64,000 bases of DNA from NCBI GenBank assembly GCA_016721905.1, contig JADKHH010000010.1:127478-191477 (forward strand). The letters run 5' to 3'. This stretch comes from Candidatus Opimibacter skivensis. Lineage in GTDB: Bacteria > Bacteroidota > Bacteroidia > Chitinophagales > Saprospiraceae. The notes below the pieces were generated by a model. It searched no databases. It was not told the origin of the DNA and was given only the letters and a program-made list of their open reading frames with translations. Position 1 is the first letter of the stretch. Every line of letters starts with the position of its first letter. Made by a program: the position numbers and the translations under genes. This document shows, piece by piece, positions 51,021 to 60,900 of this stretch.

Positions 51021-51100
51021 TCAAGCTGCAATTCCAGTCATTCTCTGCTTTTTCATTATCATTACCCTGACGAATTAAAAACCGTTCATTAAAAAAACCA

Positions 51101-51790
51101 ATGAGCAAGAAAGCAGCATTAATCGGCAGTCACTTTCCCACCATCTACCTGACGGTCATTTCACTGCTGCAGGGTATTGCCCTGTCCCAATTGGTACCGA
51201 ACATCATCACGTATGTAGAAATCGTGGACAAACCCTTGTCCAATATCTATATCCTTCCATTAGCGCTGATGCTCCTGATCATATTTATCGTGTGGCACCA
51301 TTATGCCATTGGTATCTTTTTCCTGCGATGGTTTCCCAATATTATCGACACCATCATCCCATTTATGATCAGTATCGGACAGTTTGTGCTGATCTCCTAC
51401 CTGACGATCGAGACCGTGGATACAGACATCCAGCTGAGTGCCTGGACGAAAGGATTTGCGGCCTTCCTGGTGATGGGTTCCTTCGCTTATTTTGCGGCAG
51501 GCTTCCGCCTGGAAGCTGAGCTATTTGAAGACCTCATGAGCAAGGCAGCCACCCTGGAGCATGTCGAAAGGACCAGGAAGTATTTTTTCATGGCCGGCTT
51601 CTCGATCCTGTTTCAAGGCTTGTTCGGTTTCTTGATTGTATTTATAGAAATGGATAACTTGTTAATCATTTCGCTGATACTGATTTTGGCTCATCTGGTG
51701 CTCTTTGAATTTGTCATGCTCAATTCTATTAAACCACATTTTATCAAAGCGCTGGATGATTACGAATTGAAACAAAACCAACGAAAATAA
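51101..51790 (+). CDS. Multi-spanning membrane protein, unknown family
   Basis: A 229-residue membrane protein with about six helices: FPTIYLTVISLLQGIALSQL, ILPLALMLLIIFIVWHHYAIG, IDTIIPFMISIGQFVLISYL, GFAAFLVMGSFAYFAAGF, FFMAGFSILFQGLFGFLIVF, LIISLILILAHLVLFEFVM. A charged cytoplasmic or periplasmic loop (LEAELFEDLMSKAATLEHVERTRKY) lies before the last pair. I do not recognise the family. Confidence 0.6.
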   Translation: MSKKAALIGSHFPTIYLTVISLLQGIALSQLVPNIITYVEIVDKPLSNIYILPLALMLLIIFIVWHHYAIGIFFLRWFPNIIDTIIPFMISIGQFVLISYLTIETVDTDIQLSAWTKGFAAFLVMGSFAYFAAGFRLEAELFEDLMSKAATLEHVERTRKYFFMAGFSILFQGLFGFLIVFIEMDNLLIISLILILAHLVLFEFVMLNSIKPHFIKALDDYELKQNQRK

Positions 51791-51839
51791 AATCAAGGCG
51801 GTCTTGTATCTCCCTCACCACTACATTTTTTAAGTCAAC

Positions 51840-53231
51840 ATGAAACCAAACCCATTCTTTTCCCTCCTGCTCCTGCTATTGTTTTCCGGAAACGTATCAG
51901 CCCAACAAGATGAACCATCAACAGCAGAACCATTTGATCTCAAAGCGCATACAATCCTGCCTGTAGATGGTGTCCTTCAATATATGCCGGTTGACACGAC
52001 TTACCTCAACAATCCTGAAAAGATGGGAACAGGTAAAGTCCAATTCACCCCGCTGGTCAATTTCTTCTTTCGTCCGGAAGGCACCTTCAACTATAAGGAA
52101 GCGGGATTGCCAGTTGATACAGGTCAATTAAACTTTTACCTGAGAGGTGATTTTGGTGGCAGATTGTCGCTGCCTAAAAACATTGACATGGTATTCAACC
52201 TCCAGTCGTATGGCATCTATACGCGCAGCCTTGGGCCACTGGATCCGAACCTGTCCCTTTATGAGGCTTACGTGGATATGAAAAAGCTGGATAAAAACGG
52301 TCACCTGTCCTTACGTTTTGGCCGTATGTCCCTTGGTAAATACGGCACGGAAATCCTCATAGGTGATGATGATTTTATCAAAGGCAGAAGTTTTGAGAGC
52401 ATACGTCTGCGTTACAAACGAAATCGCTGGACCAGCGACCTGATGTGGGTACAGTTGTATCAGCCCGCGCCGGATGCAGCAAACTTTGAATGGAACCATC
52501 CGATCTTCCTGGCTACATTTAACACCTTTAACTTCTCGAAAGCTGTCAATCTGGATGCCAACCTACCTTTTGTGATTGACCAATACAATAGTGGGTATCG
52601 AACCACAGTGTTCATGCCGGATCTGCGCTTCTTTGGACAGGTTTCAAACCTCCGTTACTCCGCAGAAGTCATCCTGCAGACAGGAACCGCCATAGGTATC
52701 CTGAACGAAGACCTCAAGGGCACCGTCAACTCCTATGCTGCTGAAGTGAGCGCAGGCTATGTCACCGATGATCGTAAACTCAGTTTTGATATCGCTTATT
52801 ACCGTGCCAGTGGGGATGACAACACCCTGGACAGTGATATCAAATCGTATAATGTACTGTGGCAAAACGAGCATCGCCGCTTTGGATACATCGATGCTTT
52901 CAAAGGCTCCAATGTTCAGGCAAGTACTTTACATGTAGACTGGAAGATAGGCCGGCTGGTGTCCACAGGTATACATGGTGTAGTAGCATCAGTAATTGAA
53001 CAAGGTGACCGTTCGACAGGTATAGGTCCACCCCCTGGCTCTGTTTCCGATTTTGGACCAGGCAATTCTATCGGCATGGGAGCCGACTGGTATTTAAATT
53101 TCTATTACAGCCATAACCTTAACTTCCAATTTTCTACCTCGGTTTTCAGCCCAGGAGATTATTTTACACAGGTCGGTGGAGTTGATAAAACCATGGTGCG
53201 GATGTACTTGATGATGGCACTAAGAATTTAA
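51840..53231 (+). CDS. Outer-membrane beta-barrel (alginate-export-like) protein
   Basis: A 463-residue secreted protein: signal peptide (FFSLLLLLLFSGNVSAQ), then repeated amphipathic strands with aromatic girdles typical of outer-membrane barrels: FYLRGDFGGRLSLPKNIDMVFNLQSYG, HLSLRFGRMSLGKYGTEILIGDDDFIKGRSFESIRLRYKRNRWTSDLMWVQLY, LSFDIAYYRASGDDN, WYLNFYYSHNLNFQFSTSVFSPGDYF, MVRMYLMMALRI (terminal strand). The pattern (a GDDDF loop next to a strand pair) matches alginate-export/porin-like families. Likely a channel or surface enzyme; substrate unknown. Confidence 0.7.
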   Translation: MKPNPFFSLLLLLLFSGNVSAQQDEPSTAEPFDLKAHTILPVDGVLQYMPVDTTYLNNPEKMGTGKVQFTPLVNFFFRPEGTFNYKEAGLPVDTGQLNFYLRGDFGGRLSLPKNIDMVFNLQSYGIYTRSLGPLDPNLSLYEAYVDMKKLDKNGHLSLRFGRMSLGKYGTEILIGDDDFIKGRSFESIRLRYKRNRWTSDLMWVQLYQPAPDAANFEWNHPIFLATFNTFNFSKAVNLDANLPFVIDQYNSGYRTTVFMPDLRFFGQVSNLRYSAEVILQTGTAIGILNEDLKGTVNSYAAEVSAGYVTDDRKLSFDIAYYRASGDDNTLDSDIKSYNVLWQNEHRRFGYIDAFKGSNVQASTLHVDWKIGRLVSTGIHGVVASVIEQGDRSTGIGPPPGSVSDFGPGNSIGMGADWYLNFYYSHNLNFQFSTSVFSPGDYFTQVGGVDKTMVRMYLMMALRI

Positions 53232-53284
53232 TATTATTTGGAATGAATTGAACAATTGCAATTATGTTTAAACTCTTGATTCCG

Positions 53285-53674
53285 ATGAAAATACTTACTA
53301 CCCTATCTACGATTGTTCTCCTCTTTGCCATAGCTTCCTGTGACGAAGATTGTACCGTCCCAACAACCGTCATCGGCGAATGGACCTGGGTAAAATCAGT
53401 GGGAGGTTTTGGAGGTCATACGATAACTCCGGCAAGCGAGGGTTACACAAAACAACTTGTTATAGATGATCATTTTTATACAGAATACATCAACGATTCC
53501 ATCGACTTCAAAACGCAATATGACCTTCGATTTGACCAGGATTCCATATTCGGAACTCCTTATGTTATAGAGTTTGATTCAGGCGGTTTGGTATCCTATA
53601 CGCATGAAGGCGATCAACTGGAGATCATTGAGGTATGTGCGGATTGCTACACTCATTTTTACACAAGGAAATAA
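53285..53674 (+). CDS. Small lipocalin-like lipoprotein
   Basis: From the ATG at 53285 the product is 129 residues: MKILTTLSTIVLLFAIASC with a lipobox AIASC, then DEDCTVPTTVIGEWTWVKSVGG, a GxW motif and a series of beta-strands ending FYTRK, as in small Bacteroidota lipocalin-like proteins. An ATG at 53264 would add seven residues. Probably outer-membrane anchored, ligand unknown. Confidence 0.6.
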   Translation: MKILTTLSTIVLLFAIASCDEDCTVPTTVIGEWTWVKSVGGFGGHTITPASEGYTKQLVIDDHFYTEYINDSIDFKTQYDLRFDQDSIFGTPYVIEFDSGGLVSYTHEGDQLEIIEVCADCYTHFYTRK

Positions 53675-53842
53675 ACTTTTCCTCCAAAGACCAAAATGGG
53701 CATTTACAGGTAAATTCGTTTAACTTAGCCCTGACTTTCACCCCTTTCCGCACCAACTGGTGCATGCCAATTGTTATATTTAACTGATCCTCAGGCAACG
53801 AACTGAACATTGCCGGGGTCTTACAAATAACTAAGAGACATT

Positions 53843-54763
53843 ATGAAACGGGTATTTCCAGTCTTCCTCATTACCCTGGTCCTCGCTATGCTTCTGTCCT
53901 GTACTACGACAGAACTGGTGGTCGTGGATGGCAACACGCCCTACTCTACCTTCAATATCTCCGATATCAAGATCGAAAACTATGTCAACAGACTCTACAT
54001 CGATATTATCGGACGTGAACCCCTGGACGATGAGCTCGCCGCTGAAGTTGAACGGCTGAAGGCAGGAGATTTGAAACGGGAGACCCGCGACAGTATTATC
54101 TACAAGCTGATGACCGATACGACCTATCGTGAAAATGAATTTTCCTACAAAGCCGCTTATGTCCAAAACCTCTATAACCTCGCTAAAGTGAGATGCCTGG
54201 AAGGTGTAGCCGATAGTGAAATCGAATTGAAGATCGGAATCCTGTCTTTTGGTGCATTACAGGATTCATTGGAGGGCAACTGGGATGGCTACTATCAAAA
54301 GCAATATGAAATCCTGCGAAACAAGGCGACACTTGATAGCCGCCAGGCAGTATATGATGGTGTGATCCCCTATCACCAGATGTATGGCTTAATGATCGAC
54401 AATCCGATCTATGATGTCATCAACATGAATACGTTCAATTTTGTCAGGTCAACCTTTGATCAGTTATTATGGCGACTGCCGACTGCGCAGGAGTTTGACA
54501 ATGGGTTTGCCATGATTGAATTCAACCAGACAGCCGAACTCTTTGGCTACTCCGGATCTGACAAGAATGATTACATCCGCATCCTGACGGAATCAAATGA
54601 AATGTATGAAGGCATGGTGATCTGGTGTTATCAGGTCTACATGAGCAGACCACCTTCGGCAGGTGAGATCGTAACACTACTTCCTACGTACATACAACAG
54701 AAAGACATCAATTGGGTCATCGCACAAATACTCGTAACCGATGAATATGCAAATTTCAGGTAG
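53843..54763 (+). CDS. Lipoprotein, DUF1549-like (first gene of a six-gene surface operon)
   Basis: A 306-residue lipoprotein: signal and lipobox MLLSC (FPVFLITLVLAMLLSC), then TTTELVVVDGNTPYSTF. YVNRLYIDIIGREPLDDELAAEVERL resembles the first helices of planctomycete DUF1549-type proteins (R.Y.D..GR.P...E), and a second such motif (FVRSTFDQLLWRLPTAQEFDNGF) and a third (YQVYMSRPPSAGEI) follow, so the protein looks like three helical repeats. Coupled to the next gene by a 23-base overlap. Family similarity is modest; function unknown. Confidence 0.6.
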   Translation: MKRVFPVFLITLVLAMLLSCTTTELVVVDGNTPYSTFNISDIKIENYVNRLYIDIIGREPLDDELAAEVERLKAGDLKRETRDSIIYKLMTDTTYRENEFSYKAAYVQNLYNLAKVRCLEGVADSEIELKIGILSFGALQDSLEGNWDGYYQKQYEILRNKATLDSRQAVYDGVIPYHQMYGLMIDNPIYDVINMNTFNFVRSTFDQLLWRLPTAQEFDNGFAMIEFNQTAELFGYSGSDKNDYIRILTESNEMYEGMVIWCYQVYMSRPPSAGEIVTLLPTYIQQKDINWVIAQILVTDEYANFR

Positions 54764-55253
54764 TCCGATACACAGGATGCTCATCGTCATTAGCATCTTC
54801 GGCATGATCCTATTCAGTTCATGCACGGATGAATATTACGTCTATGGTATCGAAGATGTAGATATCACACCGGTCAATTCTGAAAAGGATAAACCGAAAA
54901 CGCACACACAATATATCTCCATCCTGTATGCCAACATGTTTCAAAAAGCGATTGGCCCTAACCAGATGCTACAGGCACTGAATGCGATTGAATCTATCGG
55001 TGACAAGCAGGTAGCCTATGACATGCTGGTGAGTAAATACATGAATGATCCTGAAGTAAAAATCCCGTCCGTCGAATCGATGCGGGCAGATCCGGAAACA
55101 TTTGTGCGCGAGACGTATACAAGATTTCTCGTCAGGCAGCCTACTGAGGCAGAGCTACAATGGATGATCAACTATATCGACAGCCGGCCATCATTGACAC
55201 CGGAGCTGGTCTTCTTTTCTTTTGCCACGTCTAACGAACACGCACACTACTAA
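54741..55253 (+). CDS. Lipoprotein of the same repeat type as its upstream neighbour
   Basis: A 170-residue lipoprotein: MLIVISIFGMILFSSC (lipobox, Cys at about 27), DEYYVYGIEDVDITPV, then helices (YISILYANMFQKAIGPNQMLQALNAIESI) and a terminal motif VRETYTRFLVRQPTEAELQWMINYI similar to the R.P...E helices of the upstream protein. ATG at 54741 or 54747. It overlaps the upstream gene by 23 bases and precedes the Tat-exported gene by 11. Confidence 0.6.
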   Translation: MNMQISGSPIHRMLIVISIFGMILFSSCTDEYYVYGIEDVDITPVNSEKDKPKTHTQYISILYANMFQKAIGPNQMLQALNAIESIGDKQVAYDMLVSKYMNDPEVKIPSVESMRADPETFVRETYTRFLVRQPTEAELQWMINYIDSRPSLTPELVFFSFATSNEHAHY

Positions 55254-55264
55254 ACCTGCCGATC

Positions 55265-56620
55265 ATGAAAAGAAGGAAATTTATCACGACCTCATCACTT
55301 GCTACCGCAGGGGCCTTTACGATGCCTTATATCCTGCCTTCCGGATTGTTAGGTGCCACCACCAAACCACCGCTGTCAGAATATGTTGTCTTTGTTTTGT
55401 TTGCCGGGGGTGTGCGTCAGCAGGAATCGGTGTTGCAGCGCTACCTCGCAGAAGGGCAGAACGAAAATGTGGAAGGCAATATCATGTACAACATGCTCAC
55501 AGGCGCGCCACCTAATGACAAGATCGCCTATGGCCTGGATGATACCGTCAATAACATCATCGGTGGCATCCCCATTGACCCGATACTTCAGACGCCTCTT
55601 GATCAGATTGGTACTTTATTTCCTGAAGTTCGTTTTTCAAAAGGAGGTGCCGGACACTTCAATGGACTGAGCACTGGTGTGTCAGGCAACTACTACACTA
55701 CACAGGGACTCCGGATGCGTCCGCAGTCTCCAACTATATTTGAATACTTGCGGAGGCATGCGGGATTTAAAGCAACCGACACCTGGTATGTAGGTGTGAG
55801 CATAGGTGGTTCGCGTCCTTTGCTCAACTATTCTGCAAATGAATCATACGGCAGACGCTACGGAGGAAACTTCATAGCCCCTACCGTGACCTTTGGGCAA
55901 CCTGGGATGGCTAACTTCCAGGACTTTAAAAATTATCATCCGGATACTGAATGGGACAAGATCCTGGAGATGCGTGAATTCCTGAATCAGAATTTTCAGC
56001 AACAAGGATTGGAGATCGCCCATCTCTATAATGAAACCGAAGAAGAAATCCTCATTAAAGATTTTGTTCGCAACACTTTTACTAAAGTAAATGCAGGTAA
56101 CGTGATCCTACCGCCTGTCAATGACAACAGTGATCTGAAGACGATAGGATATGCTGTTGAAGTACTCAATTGGTTTAAACCCAAACTAACGGTGGTGGAT
56201 ATGACCAATATCGATGTGTGTCATGGTGACTATACTTCCTATCTGAAAAACCTGCACCGTGCTGATCATGGCATCGGCTTCCTGTGGCGTGAAATACAGC
56301 GCATACCGGAGATGGCGGGCAAGACAACACTCATCGTGATGCCGGAGCATGGCCGTGATCTGGAGCACAACCCGATCAAGGACGACAATGACTGGTACTC
56401 CTATGATCACTCCGGCAACAATGAAAACACACGTCGCATCTTCACCTTGATGGCCGGACCTGGCATCGATGGAAACCTGCGTGTAGGTGGTGTAGATAAT
56501 CCGATCGGTGATGCATCTGATATCGTACCGACCATCGCTGACTTGTTTGGAATCAAAGATATAGTCGCTAACCAGGGCCTGCTCGATCCGACAGCCCGTT
56601 CACTCTTTGACAGAATATGA
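55265..56620 (+). CDS. Tat-exported DUF1501-like alkaline-phosphatase-fold protein
   Basis: A 451-residue protein with a twin-arginine leader (MKRRKFITTSSLATAGAFTM). It has the DUF1501/sulfatase-like alkaline-phosphatase fold: YVVFVLFAGGVRQQESVLQRY (first strand and nucleophile-loop region), KGGAGHFNGLSTGVSGNY, VVDMTNIDVCHGDYTSYLKNLHRADHGIGFLWREIQ and TTLIVMPEHGRDLEHN with D/H residues placed like metal ligands of the superfamily, plus YDHSGNNENTRRIFTLMAGPG. The catalytic nucleophile cannot be assigned. Exported folded, presumably metal-loaded. Stop overlaps the next start by four bases. Confidence 0.75.
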   Translation: MKRRKFITTSSLATAGAFTMPYILPSGLLGATTKPPLSEYVVFVLFAGGVRQQESVLQRYLAEGQNENVEGNIMYNMLTGAPPNDKIAYGLDDTVNNIIGGIPIDPILQTPLDQIGTLFPEVRFSKGGAGHFNGLSTGVSGNYYTTQGLRMRPQSPTIFEYLRRHAGFKATDTWYVGVSIGGSRPLLNYSANESYGRRYGGNFIAPTVTFGQPGMANFQDFKNYHPDTEWDKILEMREFLNQNFQQQGLEIAHLYNETEEEILIKDFVRNTFTKVNAGNVILPPVNDNSDLKTIGYAVEVLNWFKPKLTVVDMTNIDVCHGDYTSYLKNLHRADHGIGFLWREIQRIPEMAGKTTLIVMPEHGRDLEHNPIKDDNDWYSYDHSGNNENTRRIFTLMAGPGIDGNLRVGGVDNPIGDASDIVPTIADLFGIKDIVANQGLLDPTARSLFDRI

Positions 56621-57561
56621 AGATGCGCACAGGACTCATCACCATGATAGGGATGGCAGCAATGTTATTGGTTGCATGCACTGAGGAGCCACCTCCCGTG
56701 AATCCATTTGATGGCCAGGTGGTCAACCAGGATACAGTGAGCCTGCACATCATCAATCCTGAACCTAATTCTATCGCAGGCATCTATCAGAATGTATTGA
56801 AACCAACCTGTGCTAACTCAGGATGTCATGATGGAACTTTCGAACCAGATTACAGGACACTCAACAGTGCTTACAACACACTAGTCTATCAGACACCTAT
56901 CAAGAATGACGGCAACTACAGCTTTCGTGTAGAACCGTATAATGCGCAAGGATCGATATTGATGGCACGCCTGCGGAATATGGTCACGCCTTCCATGCCG
57001 ATACAGATAGAGCCTGACTCCGACTGGCCTCAGAAAAAAGATCAGTACATCAACAACATACAGACCTGGATCAACAACGGAGCGCCTGATATCATGGGCA
57101 ATGTGCGGCAGATCACACATCCGGCGCCTGAATTGATTGGTGCAGGAGCATCAGAAGCCAATCAATGGATGATGCGAAGTGGGGAGACTGGTCCAATCGT
57201 CATGCCTGGGTCAGCGACAAATGTTCGGCTTTACTTTGCCTTCAGTCATGATGAGCTGATGCCTGATCAGTTACAATACAACCGCATCTCGTTTTCTGAC
57301 AATGCAAATGCATTTAGCGGAGCAGAACAAAAGGTGCTGCAATTACTTGCCACACCTCGCATGGAGCGTGGCTTCTATGGGAATATTGTAGCCTACACCC
57401 ATTATATTGACATTGATCCCGCAGCCGACTTTGATGCCGGGCAGGAGCAATGGTATTTCAGAGTATACGTGCAGGACCAACAAAATCCTGTGACAGAAAT
57501 TCCTACAGACAATGGTATCTATTACATCAAGAGTTACATGTCGTTTCGCTGGGCTGAGTAA
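56617..57561 (+). CDS. Lipoprotein with c-type-cytochrome-like motif
   Basis: A 314-residue lipoprotein: MIGMAAMLLVAC lipobox, then TEEPPPVNPF. At about residues 65-90 lies VLKPTCANSGCHDGTFEPDY, a C-x4-C-H motif close to the planctomycete-type cytochrome C (PSCyt) pattern; spacing is one residue longer than the usual CxxCH, so haem binding is plausible but unproven. The C-terminal half is beta-rich (FSHDELMPDQLQYNRISFSDN, GFYGNIVAYTHYIDIDPA). Fourth gene of the operon. Confidence 0.65.
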   Translation: MKMRTGLITMIGMAAMLLVACTEEPPPVNPFDGQVVNQDTVSLHIINPEPNSIAGIYQNVLKPTCANSGCHDGTFEPDYRTLNSAYNTLVYQTPIKNDGNYSFRVEPYNAQGSILMARLRNMVTPSMPIQIEPDSDWPQKKDQYINNIQTWINNGAPDIMGNVRQITHPAPELIGAGASEANQWMMRSGETGPIVMPGSATNVRLYFAFSHDELMPDQLQYNRISFSDNANAFSGAEQKVLQLLATPRMERGFYGNIVAYTHYIDIDPAADFDAGQEQWYFRVYVQDQQNPVTEIPTDNGIYYIKSYMSFRWAE

Positions 57562-57994
57562 GCTGCTCTTCTTCACCGGCCTCTTGATCATCGCAGGCTG
57601 TGGCAAAGAAGACGACATCACTTATTCCAATACACCTGTGATCGGATTGGTCAGTATCTCCCAGGATACCATCAGGCAATATGAGGATGTGTTGAGCATC
57701 CGCATTTCTTATAAAGACGGAGACGGTGATATCGGCTTTGAAAATCCGGAAGAGTATGCGTTGTATGTACGTGACATCCGGCTCGAAGCATTTGATGGCT
57801 TCTATGTCGGCCCCCTCGCGCCACCGGATGCGCAAGTGCCTATACAAGGCGAGCTGAATATTGAATTTCCAAGTCTGTTTCTGTTTGGCAATGGAGCTGT
57901 AGAGCAGACCCGGTTTGAAATCAAGATGATAGATCGCGCGGGCAATGAAAGCAATTTGATTGAAACAGATTTTGTCGCCATCACCAGAGAATAA
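57512..57994 (+). CDS. Small lipoprotein
   Basis: A 160-residue lipoprotein: LLFFTGLLIIAGC lipobox, then GKEDDITYSNTPVIGLVSIS. Strands YKDGDGDIGFENPEEYALYV and FEIKMIDRAGNESNLIETDF give a cadherin/Ig-like impression. The ATG at 57512 overlaps the upstream gene by 50 bases and places 19 extra residues before the hydrophobic core; the true start may lie further in at a non-ATG codon. The next gene starts at the base after its stop. Confidence 0.6.
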   Translation: MVSITSRVTCRFAGLSKLLFFTGLLIIAGCGKEDDITYSNTPVIGLVSISQDTIRQYEDVLSIRISYKDGDGDIGFENPEEYALYVRDIRLEAFDGFYVGPLAPPDAQVPIQGELNIEFPSLFLFGNGAVEQTRFEIKMIDRAGNESNLIETDFVAITRE

Positions 57995-60900
57995 ATGCAG
58001 AGCCACTTCGACAATACACCACAACTGATCATTAGGAGAATTTCTCTGGCTATCCTGTTAATGGCATCGTTTCTCTATGCATCTGTGAGTATTGCACAGC
58101 CAACATACACCATGCAGACTGCAATAGTGGATGACTGTGAAGGCAAGCTGACCGATAGTGAAAATGGTCCGGAGACGGGCCAATATGATCACAATGAGGA
58201 TTATACATTTACCGTCTGCGTCGATGGTGCCACGGAGATCATCATTGCCTTTAATTTTTTCTCCAGCGAAGAAACCTACGACATACTGTCTGTCTATGAT
58301 GGGCCTAATACAGGATCACCACTCCTCGCGATGCTTACGGGGAGTATACAACCACCGCCTGTATTGGTCGCTACGAGTGGATGTGTGACATTCCATTTCA
58401 CCAGCGATGACAATATCGTCGCTGCCGGATGGGATCTCGACTGGTCCGTAGAGATCGTCGACCCTGTGCCCCCTACCCTGCAAGTCATGAGTGTCCTCGA
58501 CTGTCCGATGCCTTCAGTTACATTTCAGTTTGACACACCCGTTGATTGTGATCAGATGATTGCAGGTAATTTTACAATTCTCGGACCAGGCGGACCATCT
58601 ATCGCGCAGATCAATCCGCTTGATTGCATGTCAGGTGAACTGGGGCAATTATTTGAAGTCATCTTTTCAGCACCACTTGCTAACCCAGGTACCTATAGAT
58701 TACTCTTTAACGGAGCCATACAGGATGCATGTGGTGAGTGGCATGATGTAGGTGCGAATGTTGTCTTTGAATTAACGAATTGTCCTTTCAATGTAGAAAT
58801 ACAACTTGTGGATGATGCATGTGCGGGAGATTGTGGGAGTGTGCATGCGGAGATCATCGGAGATGCTGGCGTGGCGTATAGTTTTGCGTGGGGCCACACG
58901 CCTTTAAATCAGTCGGATGTTGATGTCTGTACGAATGTGGCGATGCTCCTATCGGTGACGGTCACTGATCCAGTGAGCCTTGTGACAGCATCCGCGCAGT
59001 ACATGTATACCCCAAGGCCAAATCCTGTCATCCTCAATCCGATACAGGATACGGTTTGTTCGAGCATGGGTGATCACTTTTATCAGTCGAGCCTGCCGGG
59101 AGGACGTTACTACTCGAATATTATTCCGGAATGGTTGCAGGTAGAGGGCCGGTATCAATTCTGGCGGCATAGCTGGACAGGCCCTGTCAACGTCGATATA
59201 GTCACCTACGTGGCTCCTAACGGATGCGAAGCTTATGATACCGTTGTGGTGTTGCCAGTTGATCCAGGGAGCATTGAAGCTGCATGTCTCAACGCTCCTG
59301 ACTTTGCCGTCAATGGTGGTAATCCTGCAGGAGGTATCTGGCAAGGGCCGCACATCGCACCGAATGGAGTATTTAGTCCCGTTGCTACAGGTTCATTTGT
59401 TGTTAATTATACAGCTCCCAACGGATGCATAGCCTATAAGCGTGTCAACGTGAGTGATGGGATTGTCATGCCGGATGTAGACACATTGTGCAGTTCGCAG
59501 GAATTTGATCTGGTGGCCAGTCCCTATGGAGGTAATTGGAGTGGACCTGCTGTAGTCAATTCTATAGCGGGCAGAGTTCGCCCATGGCAGGTCGCACCAA
59601 ATCAAACCTACACCTACATTTATACATTGGAAGGATGTTCCGATACAATGGATATATTCATTCAGGAACTATGGGCTGGTGATGATCAGGCGCTGTGCGA
59701 TGCAGATACATTTCTGATGCTCCCTCAGCCCGGCAATTGGAGTGGCCCCGGCACGTATATCCCCGCACTCAATGCATTTGATGTCAGTGCCCTTGGACCG
59801 GGTGAATATGATTATACGATATCTGCATTTGGATGCACTGATGTGTTTCGACTTTACATTCTCTCCCCCTGGGCTAACTTATATGAGCCTGTATCCTATT
59901 GCCAGGAAGATATGTGGATCGACATAGATGATATCACTTCGTTTGACCCTAACTGGGGAGTATTTACGGGACCTTCAGTAGTAGAACTAGGTGATGATGT
60001 GTGGTATTTTAATCCACTCATCGCAGGTCCGGGCGTGCACAACATTGTATTTGAAGCCTTGGGATGCAAGGATAGCTTTGACATCACGGTAGAAGATTAT
60101 GCAGTCATTCCTGATTATAGTTTTTGTGAATTGAGTCCGGCGCAACTATTGACTGCCAATCCACCGGGAGGTACATGGTCAGGAGCGGGATTCCTTGACG
60201 GGGCAAGTGGGTTGTTTGATCCACAGCTCTTGCCACCGGGTCTGCATCCGATCTTCTATACAGCACCTAGCGGATGTATGTCGACGGATACAATTGAAAT
60301 CATATTGCGCGAAGAAGTTTCCATCAATGGTGTTGCTCAGATCTATTGCTTCACAGACACGGTCATCAATGTCATTATAGCACCCTTAGGAGGTACATTT
60401 TATATCAACGGGGTTCCTTCTGCACCTAGCTTTAATCCTTCCCTATTGGGTACCGGGACGCATGAATTGTTTTATACGCGCGGTTCAGGCCCGTGCGCTT
60501 CTGATGAAAGAATTTTCTTTAGTGTAACGACTCCCATCACGGGAGTGGTAAGTCCGCCGGATTCTATATGCTATGGTGAAAATGCGGTCATCGAAGCTGA
60601 TGCCTCAGGTGGCATAGGTAGTTTAACTGCCAGTTGGGATCAGGGCCTTGGCTTTGGATTCAGTCATATCGTCAATCCAGTTTCGAATACATTGTATACG
60701 GTCACCATCAGGGATGGTTGCTCGGAGCCATATACAGGATCATCATTTTTATTTGTTCATCAACCATTTGATATTGATGTCGTGAATGGTCCTGCTGTGT
60801 GCTATGATGACACCAGCTTTATTGAAATCATACCGCCGATTCCAGGTCAGTATGCGGTCTTCTGGCAGCTTGATTCGATTATTGAAAATACATACCTCGA